DNA of 64,000 nucleotides from Helichrysum umbraculigerum. Taxonomy: Eukaryota > Streptophyta > Magnoliopsida > Asterales > Asteraceae. A program made the position numbers and the translations under genes. The notes beneath the pieces were generated by a model. That model was not told where the DNA came from. It ran no database searches and saw only the letters and a list, made by a program, of their open reading frames with translations. The stretch is from NCBI GenBank assembly GCA_949592205.1, contig CATIUR010000001.1, positions 244,581,250 through 244,645,249 of the forward strand. The letters are read 5' to 3'. Positions 22,561-32,788 of this stretch are shown piece by piece (positions within the stretch are counted from its first letter, which is position 1; each line of letters starts with the position of its first letter).

Positions 22561-23811
22561 CTATATTACATCAAAGTAATTATAGAATCTACCTTGGTTA
22601 TTCACTTCGAGCAATTCCCCCACTGTCATTTGATCTCCCACTGTCATATGAAAAGCTCGTGGAGGCGCCATCTTTCTCTTTTGTCCAATTGATGATGCAG
22701 AACCCGAACCAGAACCCGAACTTCCAGCTAAACCCGAACCTTGTCTAACATATTCCGGACATTGACCTGCCTGATGACCCTCTTTCTTGCAGTTCCAACA
22801 CACAGACTGAGGAAAAGTACAATCTCTACTACCATGCCCCAATGCTCCACACTTTATGCACCTTAATGTTTGAGGAGTACATGGACCCGAATGCCTCGAC
22901 CTACAATTGGCACACCAAGGGTTTGGATCACTACCCACCGAGCCCTCACTAAACTCAATCCTTCGGTTCTGACTCTTATTTCCAGTAGTACCACTCTTAG
23001 ATTGTTGCACAGACTTATTCTTACCCAACTTTTCCCATGCTTGATTGTCACTATGCACCAACCTAGCTAACTCAAAAGCCTCGGTCAAATTACGAGCCAA
23101 CCTCACTGATGTCCGGTACTGTGGTGGTAAAGTCTTAACAAAATGGGTAATCCTAGTCCTCTCGTCTGGAACCCATTGTTGAACAAATCTTAACTTATCG
23201 GTGAATTGATTGATAAGTTCATCCATTGTCATTTTCTCAGAAAACTCCAAATCTAGAAATTCCTGCCTAAGTCTAAGCATATCAAACTCAGAGCAGAATT
23301 GCTTACTAATCTCCCTATGAAACTCAGCCCAAGTAATTCTAGATCTCTGATCCGGTGTCATTTGTGCAGTCGCAGAATCCCACCAGTTCATAGCTTGACC
23401 TTTCAATAGCTGAACCGCATACTTAACTCTTAACTCATCTTCACACTGACACACATCAAATTTTCTCTCGGTGTCCCTTAACCAGTTCAGTGTCACCATC
23501 GGATCATTACCTCCCTCAAAGTCTTTGGGTCCACACGCCTTAAAAGTCTTAAATGAACACAACCTATTCTGTTGTTGTGGAGGAGGAGACTGATAAGCTT
23601 GCTGAGCTATCCTAGATTGTAACTCCAAATACAACTGTTCTATCTTTTTGAGCCTTATCACATCATCTTCCAATTGCAACACATAATCATCTTGATTAGT
23701 TTCATCTTGATGAACATTAGAAGTACCACCCTGATTAACATTATTAATTTCTGGAGGTGGAAGCTCAGTTCTAGCAGCATTATTGGGAGTCGTATTCTCA
23801 TCATCTGCCAT
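22561..23811 (-). CDS. Element D gag, unit 1 (intact, 416 aa)
   Basis: Capsid and nucleocapsid protein of a non-autonomous retrotransposon. Reading from the ATG at 23811: an acidic Asn-rich N-terminus, a short Leu-rich helix (about 42-70), a capsid domain (about 85-235, with LNWLRDTERKF and MNWWDS), then Cys clusters: an atypical one at 300-311, and two CCHC knuckles at 318-331 (CIKCGALGHGSRDC) and 338-351 (CWNCKKEGHQAGQC), then a Gly-Ser linker. The last 35 residues resemble the linker that precedes protease in autonomous Tekay elements, and the ORF ends there. An upstream ATG at 23835 would add eight residues, but a splice acceptor ends at 23814, favouring 23811. No stop or frameshift is present, unlike every pol gene here. 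Confidence 0.92.
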   Translation of the reverse strand: MADDENTTPNNAARTELPPPEINNVNQGGTSNVHQDETNQDDYVLQLEDDVIRLKKIEQLYLELQSRIAQQAYQSPPPQQQNRLCSFKTFKACGPKDFEGGNDPMVTLNWLRDTERKFDVCQCEDELRVKYAVQLLKGQAMNWWDSATAQMTPDQRSRITWAEFHREISKQFCSEFDMLRLRQEFLDLEFSEKMTMDELINQFTDKLRFVQQWVPDERTRITHFVKTLPPQYRTSVRLARNLTEAFELARLVHSDNQAWEKLGKNKSVQQSKSGTTGNKSQNRRIEFSEGSVGSDPNPWCANCRSRHSGPCTPQTLRCIKCGALGHGSRDCTFPQSVCWNCKKEGHQAGQCPEYVRQGSGLAGSSGSGSGSASSIGQKRKMAPPRAFHMTVGDQMTVGELLEVNNQGRFYNYFDVI

Positions 23812-23990
23812 TCCTGTACTCACAATCAAACACAACTTGCAACTTGTTAATCGTTAGTATCACCTATACTAACCAATCCCCAACCAAAAGCTAATCCCAC
23901 AAACCGAAAAGTTTGACTAACACCAAATAGATTTGGGATTGAACATTCGCAAATGCCCAATTCACCCAAACCTATGCTCTGATACCAACT
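23812..23990 (-). other. D unit 1 leader with initiator-Met primer site
   Basis: The minus strand reads TGGTATCAGAGCATAGG at 23987-23971, three bases from LTR 2. The leader ends in a splice-acceptor-like GAGTACAG two bases before the gag ATG. Its sequence is close to the leader of element E at 51704-51748 and 34246-34339. Confidence 0.85.
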
Positions 23991-26124
23991 TGTAAGGCCC
24001 GGTCCTTACGCAAACCAAAACATATCATTTTAATATTATGTTTCGAAAACGGAAGCGCAAGTCCCCCAAAACAAAACATTTACGGACTTACAATGCTTCC
24101 AAGTTTAACGACGACCAAAATATAACAACATTAGTTAACTATTCACAACCATATTAATTTCAACCCATATTAACACAAAACGGGCCTTATATAAAACTTT
24201 TCCAAAAGACAACTACAAAAGATCAGAGTTGCGCCAAGCTTTAGTCAAACTTCCAGTCAACATCTACAACCCGAACATCTACATCAACAACAAGCTAACC
24301 TAATCTGCAAAAAGAATCAACAACGAGGGATTAGCTCACGCTAAGTGAATGGAACCGTAACCGACGGTTCAACCCACTCATAACAAGTCTTACAACTAAG
24401 CAACAACCACAAGTAAAAACACATAAGCACATAACGTCAAGAGGACCGGCGGTTCCTGGTATCCACCCAACCCAGAAACCACGACTACTGGGCGCTACGC
24501 CATTCCCAGTAATCAACCGATAGTTTGAGTACTACCTTCACTGACTAGGCTTGTTCTCAACTATGTGTCTCAAAGAAACCTCGACAACTACACAGTAGTA
24601 CCCAAACCCAACCAACAACAGTTGACCTCTGAAAACAACCATATTGCATTCACAATGCAAAAGCACACAACAACAAGCAACAGTTCACAACTGTTATCAA
24701 CTAAACAACAATTCAACAACAATCACACAACAACACATATATTCAGTAATATAAACAAACAGACAAGACTGGTACCGGTACGACCAATAACAACAACCTA
24801 CTGATATAAACTATCCTGGTTTACCCGTTGTAACCGAACCCGTTACAACTGGGTGGGACCGAGGACTACAATTCCACTCACCAATTATCGTTCGATCTTC
24901 AACTCAGTGGTCTTATATTACTGAGTTGCCGCCCGCTTATCTGAATAAACAAATAATAACCAAGTCAGTATCTCGCCTCATCAATGTATATCTTATACCA
25001 ATACAAATTCATATATTTCAAAACATATATTTCTAAGCATAAAGTGCCACAAAAGGAATGTCAACCATAAGTGCCACTAAAAACACCATCTTCTAAACAC
25101 TTATGCATTTTCAAAATTTACAAAATCCGTCAAAATTATTCATGCGAACGCGATCCGGATCAAGGTGGCTGGATCGCGTTCACCTTTAGAAAAAGTTCTG
25201 TCACCGAAATACACTTGGCAACGCGATCCGGAACAAAGGGCTGGATCGCGTTCGTATGACCAAAACTCGACTATATTAAATTATAACTAAGGAACGCGAT
25301 CCTGGTTCAAGGCTAGGATCGCGTTTGACACTTTTTCAGCAACAAAACTCAGGCATATAACACTTTTCAGCTCGAGCCAAACCGCCAAAATTCACCAAAT
25401 CAGTTTATAAACACGAATTTACCCAAAAAAAATGACCATAACTTTGACCATAAACATGTAATAACAACAACAAACACTTTCTAACAACAATCTAACTCAT
25501 GCATCACTATCAAACCAATCAAAATCATCAAACCCTAACCTATGAACTAAATGAAGAACACTAACCATTTCTAGCATTCAATCATCATATGATCATGTAA
25601 AATCGTTACCTAATCATGTTGTAACTAATATCTAGCATCAATTTCACATAATCACATATGTTCATCATTTTCCCAATTCCTACAAAATGAACTCAAGAAC
25701 ACTAGAATTACTTACAATCAATGGGGAAGATGATATGGATGATGATGAAACTCAGATTCCCTTTAGCTAGATTCAATCTCAAGATTTTGTGTTCTTGGTT
25801 TTTCTTTGAATTAGAGAGTTTAGAAGATTTAGGTGAAATGAAGAACAAATGATGAAATGGTAGATAAGAAACGATCCAGAGAATTCCACCGCCCCATCTT
25901 TTATTAAGTATAAATTATACCCGTTCTTAACCTATTGTCTGGAACCCGAAAATACCCGTAAGTCAAAGTACTTTTATTTTACCATCAACTTTAACTTTTT
26001 AAAACAAACAATATTTTACTTGTCACAATTAAAACTGAGGCTCTTTTACTTGTTTATTCTTAAATAAACCAACCACACTTATTAAAATACAATTTATTTC
26101 CAGGTCCAGAAACAGGGTGTTACA
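23991..26124 (-). repeat. Element D LTR 2 (middle)
   Basis: Same ends and contents as LTR 1. It is both the 5' LTR of unit 1 and the 3' LTR of unit 2. Hairpin array at 25146-25325. Confidence 0.95.
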
Positions 26125-26219
26125 AATCTTCCCCCCTTAAAGGATTTCGTCCCCGAAATCCAATCCCACACATAATAGACCAAACGCTACAATCACACAT
26201 GGGCATACAATACTATAAA
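26125..26219 (-). other. D unit 2: 3' noncoding region and polypurine tract
   Basis: Same polypurine run (AAGGGGGGAAGATT, minus strand) as in unit 1, abutting LTR 2. Confidence 0.8.
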
Positions 26220-27470
26220 CTATATTACATCAAAGTAATTATAGAATCTACCTTGGTTATTCACTTCGAGCAATTCCCCCACTGTCATTTGATCTCCCAC
26301 TGTCATATGAAAAGCTCGTGGAGGCGCCATCTTTCTCTTTTGTCCAATTGATGATGCAGAACCCGAACCAGAACCCGAACTTCCAGCTAAACCCGAACCT
26401 TGTCTAACATATTCCGGACATTGACCTGCCTGATGACCCTCTTTCTTGCAGTTCCAACACACAGACTGAGGAAAAGTACAATCTCTACTACCATGCCCCA
26501 ATGCTCCACACTTTATGCACCTTAATGTTTGAGGAGTACATGGACCCGAATGCCTCGACCTACAATTGGCACACCAAGGGTTTGGATCACTACCCACCGA
26601 GCCCTCACTAAACTCAATCCTTCGGTTCTGACTCTTATTTCCAGTAGTACCACTCTTAGATTGTTGCACAGACTTATTCTTACCCAACTTTTCCCATGCT
26701 TGATTGTCACTATGCACCAACCTAGCTAACTCAAAAGCCTCGGTCAAATTACGAGCCAACCTCACTGATGTCCGGTACTGTGGTGGTAAAGTCTTAACAA
26801 AATGGGTAATCCTAGTCCTCTCGTCTAGAACCCATTGTTGAACAAATCTTAACTTATCGGTGAATTGATTGATAAGTTCATCCATTGTCATTTTCTCAGA
26901 AAACTCCAAATCTAGAAATTCCTGCCTAAGTCTAAGCATATCAAACTCAGAGCAGAATTGCTTACTAATCTCCCTATGAAACTCAGCCCAAGTAATTCTA
27001 GATCTCTGATCCGGTGTCATTTGTGCAGTCGCAGAATCCCACCAGTTCATAGCTTGACCTTTCAATAGCTGAACCGCATACTTAACTCTTAACTCATCTT
27101 CACACTGACACACATCAAATTTTCTCTCGGTGTCCCTTAACCAGTTCAGTGTCACCATCGGATCATTACCTCCCTCAAAGTCTTTGGGTCCACATGCCTT
27201 AAAAGTCTTAAATGAACACAACCTATTCTGTTGTTGTGGAGGAGGAGACTGATAAGCTTGCTGAGCTATCCTAGATTGTAACTCCAAATACAACTGTTCT
27301 ATCTTTTTGAGCCTTATCACATCATCTTCCAATTGCAACACATAATCATCTTGATTAGTTTCATCTTGATGAACATTCGAAGTACCACCCTGATTAACAT
27401 TATTAATTTCTGGAGGTGGAAGCTCAGTTCTAGCAGCATTATTGGGAGTCGTATTCTCATCATCTGCCAT
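26220..27470 (-). CDS. Element D gag, unit 2 (intact, 416 aa)
   Basis: Near-identical to the gag at 22561-23811; the one amino-acid change I see is Leu in place of Pro at residue 215 (near 26825). Domain order, the two CCHC knuckles and the end at the gag-protease boundary are the same. The start at 27470 is chosen for the same reason (acceptor-like CAG two bases upstream; an in-frame ATG at 27494 would add eight residues). Two open copies in one locus are consistent with recent origin, with selection for gag, or both. Confidence 0.92.
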   Translation of the reverse strand: MADDENTTPNNAARTELPPPEINNVNQGGTSNVHQDETNQDDYVLQLEDDVIRLKKIEQLYLELQSRIAQQAYQSPPPQQQNRLCSFKTFKACGPKDFEGGNDPMVTLNWLRDTERKFDVCQCEDELRVKYAVQLLKGQAMNWWDSATAQMTPDQRSRITWAEFHREISKQFCSEFDMLRLRQEFLDLEFSEKMTMDELINQFTDKLRFVQQWVLDERTRITHFVKTLPPQYRTSVRLARNLTEAFELARLVHSDNQAWEKLGKNKSVQQSKSGTTGNKSQNRRIEFSEGSVGSDPNPWCANCRSRHSGPCTPQTLRCIKCGALGHGSRDCTFPQSVCWNCKKEGHQAGQCPEYVRQGSGLAGSSGSGSGSASSIGQKRKMAPPRAFHMTVGDQMTVGELLEVNNQGRFYNYFDVI

Positions 27471-27649
27471 TCCTGTACTCACAATCAAACACAACTTGCA
27501 ACTTGTTAATCGTTAGTATCACCTATACTAACCAATCCCCAACCAAAAGCTAATCCCACAAACCGAAAAGTTTGACTAACACCAGATAGATTTGGGATTG
27601 AACATTCGCAAATGCCCAATTCACCCAAACCTATGCTCTGATACCAACT
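27471..27649 (-). other. D unit 2 leader with initiator-Met primer site
   Basis: Primer site TGGTATCAGAGCATAGG on the minus strand at 27646-27630, three bases from LTR 3; otherwise as in unit 1. Confidence 0.85.
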
Positions 27650-29782
27650 TGTAAGGCCCGGTCCTTACGCAAACCAAAACATATCATTTTAATATTATGT
27701 TTCAAAAACGGAAGCGCAAGTCCCCCAAAACAAAACATTTACGGACTTACAATGCTTCCAAGTTTAACGACGACCAAAATATAACAACATTAGTTAACTA
27801 TTCACAACTATATTAATTTCAACCCATATTAACACAAAACGGGCCTTATATAAAACTTTTCCAAAAGACAACTACAAAAGATCAGAGTTGCGCCAAGCTT
27901 TAGTCAAACTTCCAGTCAACATCTACAACCCGAACATCTACATCAACAACAAGCTAACCTAATCTGCAAAAAGAATCAACAACGAGGGATTAGCTCACGC
28001 TAAGTGAATGGAACCGTAACCGACGGTTCAACCCACTCATAACAAGTCTTACAACTAAGCAACAACCACAAGTAAAAACACATAAGCACATAACGTCAAG
28101 AGGACCGGCGGTTCCTGGTATCCACCCAACCCAGAAACCACGACTACTGGGCGCTACGCCATTCCCAGTAATCAACCGATAGTTTGAGTACTACCTTCAC
28201 TGACTAGGCTTGTTCTCAACTATGTGTCTCAAAGAAACCTCGACAACTACACAGTAGTACCCAAACCCAACCAACAACAGTTGACCTCTGAAAACAACCA
28301 TATTGCATTCACAATGCAAAAGCACACAACAACAAGCAACAGTTCACAACTGTTATCAACTAAACAACAATTCAACAACAATCACACAACAACACATATA
28401 TTCAGTAATATAAACAAACAGACAAGACTGGTACCGGTACGACCAATAACAACAACCTACTGATATAAACTATCCTGGTTTACCCGTTGTAACCGAACCC
28501 GTTACAACTGGGTGGAACCGAGGACTACAATTCCACTCACCAATTATCGTTCGATCTTCAACTCAGTGGTCTTATATTACTGAGTTGCCGCCCGCTTATC
28601 TGAATAAACAAATAATAACCAAGTCAGTATCTCGCCTCATCAATGTATATCTTATACAAATACAAATTCATATATTTCAAAACATATATTTCTAAGCATA
28701 AAGTGCCACAAAAGGAATGTCAACCATAAGTGCCACTAAAAACACCATCTTCTAAACACTTATGCATTTTCAAAATTTAAAAAATCCGTCAAAATTATTC
28801 ATGCGAACGCGATCCGGATCAAGGTGGCTGGATCGCGTTCACCTTTAGAAAAAGTTCTGTCACCGAAATACACTTGGCAACGCGATCCGGAACAAAGGGC
28901 TGGATCGCGTTCGTATGACCAAAACTCGACTATATTAAATTATAACTAAGGAACGCGATCCTGGTTCAAGGCTAGGATCGCGTTTGACACTTTTTCAGCA
29001 ACAAAACTCAGGCATATAACACTTTTCAGCTCGAGCCAAACCCCCAAAATTCACCAAATCAGTTTATAAACACGAATTTACCCAAAAAAATGACCATAAC
29101 TTCGACCATAAACATGTAATAACAACAACAAACACTTTCTAACAACAATCTAACTCATGCATCACTATCAAACCAAACAAAATCATCAAACCCTAACCTA
29201 TGAACTAAATGAAGAACACTAACCATTTCTAGCATTCAATCATCATATGATCATGTAAAATCGTTACCTAATCATGTTGTAACTAATATCTAGCATCAAT
29301 TTCACATAATCACATATGTTCATCATTTTCCCAATTCCTACAAAATGAACTCAAGAACACTAGAATTACTTACAATCAATGGGGAAGATGATATGGATGA
29401 TGATGAAACTCAGATTCCCTTTAGCTAGATTCAATCTCAAGATTTTGTGTTCTTGGTTTTTCTTTGAATTAGAGAGTTTAGAAGATTTAGGTGAAATGAA
29501 GAACAAATGATGAAATGGTAGATAAGAAACGATCCAGAGAATTCCACCGCCCCATCTTTTATTAAGTATAAATTATACCCGTTCTTAACCTATTGTCTGG
29601 AACCCGAAAATACCCGTAAGTCAAAGTACTTTTATTTTACCATCAACTTTAACTTTTTAAAACAAACAATATTTTACTTGTCACAATTAAAACTGAGGCT
29701 CTTTTACTTGTTTATTCTTAAATAAACCAACCACACTTATTAAAATACAATTTATTTCCAGGTCCAGAAACAGGGTGTTACA
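27650..29782 (-). repeat. Element D LTR 3 (5'-most on the minus strand)
   Basis: Same ends as LTRs 1 and 2, 2133 bp because one A run is a base shorter. Hairpin array at 28805-28984. Confidence 0.95.
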
Positions 29783-29787
29783 CACAA
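29783..29787. other. Target-site duplication of array D, right copy
   Basis: CACAA, identical to 20327-20331; element B pol resumes immediately after it. Confidence 0.92.
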
Positions 29788-30467
29788 CTGGTTTGAAGTC
29801 AGATTCCATAAGGATCTTGTGCGTATAATATGATGGGCTAATTCCCTTGATGTCACCGATCGTCCATGCTATAGCATGCTTATGTTCCTTCAGAACTTTT
29901 AGCAGACTCTCTTTCTCGTTTGCTGATAGCTTGGATGAAATGATAACTGGCAAATCCGACTCTCCTTGTAGGTATGCATATTCCAAATGGATCGGTAAAT
30001 CTTTCAATTCTAATCTTGGTGGTTCTTCAAAAGAAGATTTACATGCCAATACCTCTTCTCGTGAACAGGGAATCCCATGTATAGTGATGCGAGTCTCTTT
30101 CTTGACTAAAATTCCATCAGTCTCAACCGATTCTTCGTTCTCAGTCGGCCTATCACTTTCTAATTCCTCATCACTCTCGAACTCTAACTCCTCAAGCATT
30201 TTATCGAATTCTTCAATATCTCTAATTGCTTCTATGCTTCCCGTCCATCCTTCCAGAATCATGGGATCTAGATCTTCATCTTCCATGAGACTTTGAAGGA
30301 ACTCCTCATCATCAGTTATTTCTCTGGCACTCACAAAGTAGCAAGTATCATCAACTGCAGCAAGATATCGCATTGATTTGTTGACATCAAACACTACTTC
30401 ATCGTCTCCTAACCTCAGAGTGATTTTTCTATCATGAACATCAATCAATGCCCTTGCAGTGGCTAGA
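29788..30467 (-). pseudogene. Element B pol 5' part: region between protease and RT
   Basis: Continues from the protease region after a one-base deletion at about 30464-30468, which shifts the frame just after the conserved ILGRPF. It encodes the acidic linker between protease and RT seen in Athila polyproteins and the first RT residues, and is cut by array D within FKPVV at 29788. The frame continues at 20331 on the far side of D. Element C has the same order without a break here. Confidence 0.85.
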
Positions 30468-32601
30468 AAGGTCTTCCCAAAATGATAGGTACCTTTTTAT
30501 CTTCAACCATGTCCAGAATGATGAAATCACACGGAAAAACAAACCTATCCACCTTAACTAGCACATTCTCTACCATGCCCCTAGGATATTGAACTGAATG
30601 ATCTGCTAACTCAATGCACATTCTAATTGGCTTTGGTTCCCCTAACTTAAGTCTGGCATACATAGTATAAGGCATTATTGATATGCTTGCCCCCAAGTCA
30701 GCCAATGCATGAGTAAGATCTAAACTTCCAATCAGACAAGGAAGGGTAATACTTCCAGGGTCTTTCACTTTCGGTGGAAGTTTATTTTGCATAACTGCTG
30801 AACATCTCTCGTTCATTGTCACCGTGGTTGCCTCCATCAGTTTGCTCTTATTAGTTAAAAGTTCCTTCAGATATTTTGCATACTTTGGCATTTGAGCAAT
30901 GGCTTCCACGAATGGGATGTTAATGTGCAGTTGCTTCAGATTTTCTAGGAACTGGTGGTATTGAGCATCATCTTTCCCTCTTCTCAAAGCTGCTGGATAA
31001 GGTGGCGGATCCCTTGCATATTGCTTATCTTTAGCAATTCTTTCAGCCTCAGTGTCCACCTTGGGACTTTCCACAACTTCTACTTCCTTCTCTTTCTGCG
31101 GTAGGGGTTGAGAAACAGGTTTATTCTTTGGAATGGGGTCTTCAAAACCCCTTCCACTCCGAATGATCACCGCTTTCGCCTGATCCCGTGGATTGGTCTC
31201 AGTGTATCCAGGTAGGGTCCCAGGGAATCTCTCTTGAAGAACTTTGGCTATGTTGGAAACATCTCCTTCAATCTGCTTAATCGCAGCTCCTTGGTTTCTC
31301 AATGCAGCGTCTGTGGCATCCATCCTTTGTCCAGAGCTCGTAATGAATTTCTCATTGGAAGTGAGAAACTTACCCATCATTTCTTCTAAATTAGCTTGCT
31401 TGTCTGAAGAAGATGCACCTGGCTGCTCCTTGGTGAAAAATCCAGGTTGAGTTTGGCGAAACGGTCGCCCTCCATCTTGGTATGGTCTTCTGAAGAAATT
31501 TCCACCACCCTGACGATATGGTGCTTGAGCTTCTCCATACTTGACTTCCTCAGTCTGTTCTCCCGTTCGCATCTCGGGGCAATCCTTCACTAAATGGCTT
31601 CCTCCACAGTTGTCGCATCCCACTTGGATAGCATAGAAAGTCTCAGTAACCTTCTTGATATCTCTGCCCATGTTGTCTAGCTTAGCGGTGATGGCTGCAA
31701 ATCCATCGTCATCATTCACAGACCTCTTCCATCTAGAAGTGCCATCATCCCATAACTGAGAGTGTTTTGCTTGGTCGCGAATGGCAGTCAAAGCATCACG
31801 AGGGACCTTCTTGGGAATAGGCCCTTAGGAATCCAGTTGTTGTCTCGTGGCGCGATCCACTCCTTTATAGAAAATACTCACGACTTGCTGATCGTTCAGG
31901 TCGTGCTGCGGGCACTTATGCATCAGGTCCTTATATCTCTCCCAAGCTTGGTGTAGTGACTCATCCATTTCCTGCTTGAAATTTCTGATCTCGTCAATCA
32001 TCTTTGAAGTTTTGGAAGGAGGACAATACATCTTTAGAAACTTAGTGCGAAGGTCTTCCCATGTGGTTATGGACCCAGCTGGCTCGTTTTGAATCCATCT
32101 CTTAGCAGCTCCCTTGAGTGTGATTGGGAATACCCTGAGCATAACTTGATCACGTGTGATGTTAGGAACGTTGAACATATCGGCTATCTCCACGATCTTT
32201 TCAACATGATCATTAGCATCCTCCCTTTCTTCTCCTCGGAAAGGATTCTCCCTAAGCTCCTTGAGGAACTGTCCCTTGATTTCAAACTCCACATCTTGTG
32301 CAATCGATGGCCTTACTACTCCAGTGCCACGGTCATTACGCATCCGACTTGAATACTCTTCGAGCGTTATGTTGGCGATATCTTCTGCCATTATGTTATC
32401 TGGTTGATCGTTAAAAAGAAATCGTAGGCACTCTCCAAAATCGTTTTCTAAATACGAACGGTAGTTCCTAGTTCGTGGGGTAAAAAGGTTATTGGTTAAC
32501 GATGAGTTCGGTGGTGCTGAAGCGGCGCGTCTTCTTTGATGGAATATACGTTCGGGTTCTTCAAAAGGGTCAGTTGGGTTTGGAATAATTGAGCGGGTCA
32601 T
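30463..32601 (-). pseudogene. Element B gag and protease, one in-frame stop
   Basis: From the ATG at 32601 the frame encodes an Athila-type capsid domain (about residues 80-260), interrupted by TAA at 31825 and continuing in the same frame to 30463. The second part has a single zinc knuckle of the Athila form CX2CX3HX4C (CDNCGGSHLVKDC, near 31610), a long linker, and a protease with ADLGASIS near 30710 and ILGRPF at the end. Gag forms the particle and protease would cleave the polyprotein. The stop separates capsid from nucleocapsid and protease, so the locus is not functional. Confidence 0.88.
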
Positions 32602-32788
32602 AAACTCGAGTATCGTACCTGGAAAATTAGCAGAACAGGCTACCTGACTACCCTAACTTATAACTAATAGTGAAAAAGAAATCAACTAATCAAGTAACAA
32701 ATAAATTATAAATTAACTAAAAATTATAAACAAAAGACAACTTCCAATTTAATTAATTGAAACAAACCGCTCCCCGGCAGCGGCGCCA
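32602..32788 (-). other. Element B leader with Asp-tRNA primer site
   Basis: The minus strand reads TGGCGCCGCTGCCGGGGA at 32788-32771. The spacer to the LTR and the last bases of the LTR itself are missing because of a deletion of about 36 bp relative to the copy at 14826-14861. Confidence 0.85.

Larger units (their letters stand above)
20332..29782 (-). mobile_element. Element D: gag-only retrotransposon array, LTR-gag-LTR-gag-LTR
   Basis: Three LTRs (20332-22465, 23991-26124, 27650-29782; 2134, 2134 and 2133 bp) alternate with two 1525 bp internal regions that encode only gag. The period is 3659 bp. One CACAA target duplication flanks the whole array, and element B's pol frame resumes exactly on either side, so the array behaves as one insertion. 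Each internal region has an initiator-Met primer site and a polypurine tract but no protease, RT, RNase H or integrase. This is the layout of TR-GAG type non-autonomous elements, here with an extra unit. LTR copies differ by about eight substitutions by eye. Confidence 0.93.

Noticed and set aside
20332..29782. Assembly duplication of a simple D element
   Set aside because: The copies differ at several positions each and the host frame and CACAA duplication fit the full array; still worth long-read confirmation.
29847..30296. Plus-strand ORF of 149 codons
   Set aside because: Antisense shadow of element B's polyprotein, Ser-rich because the sense strand is Glu/Asp-rich.
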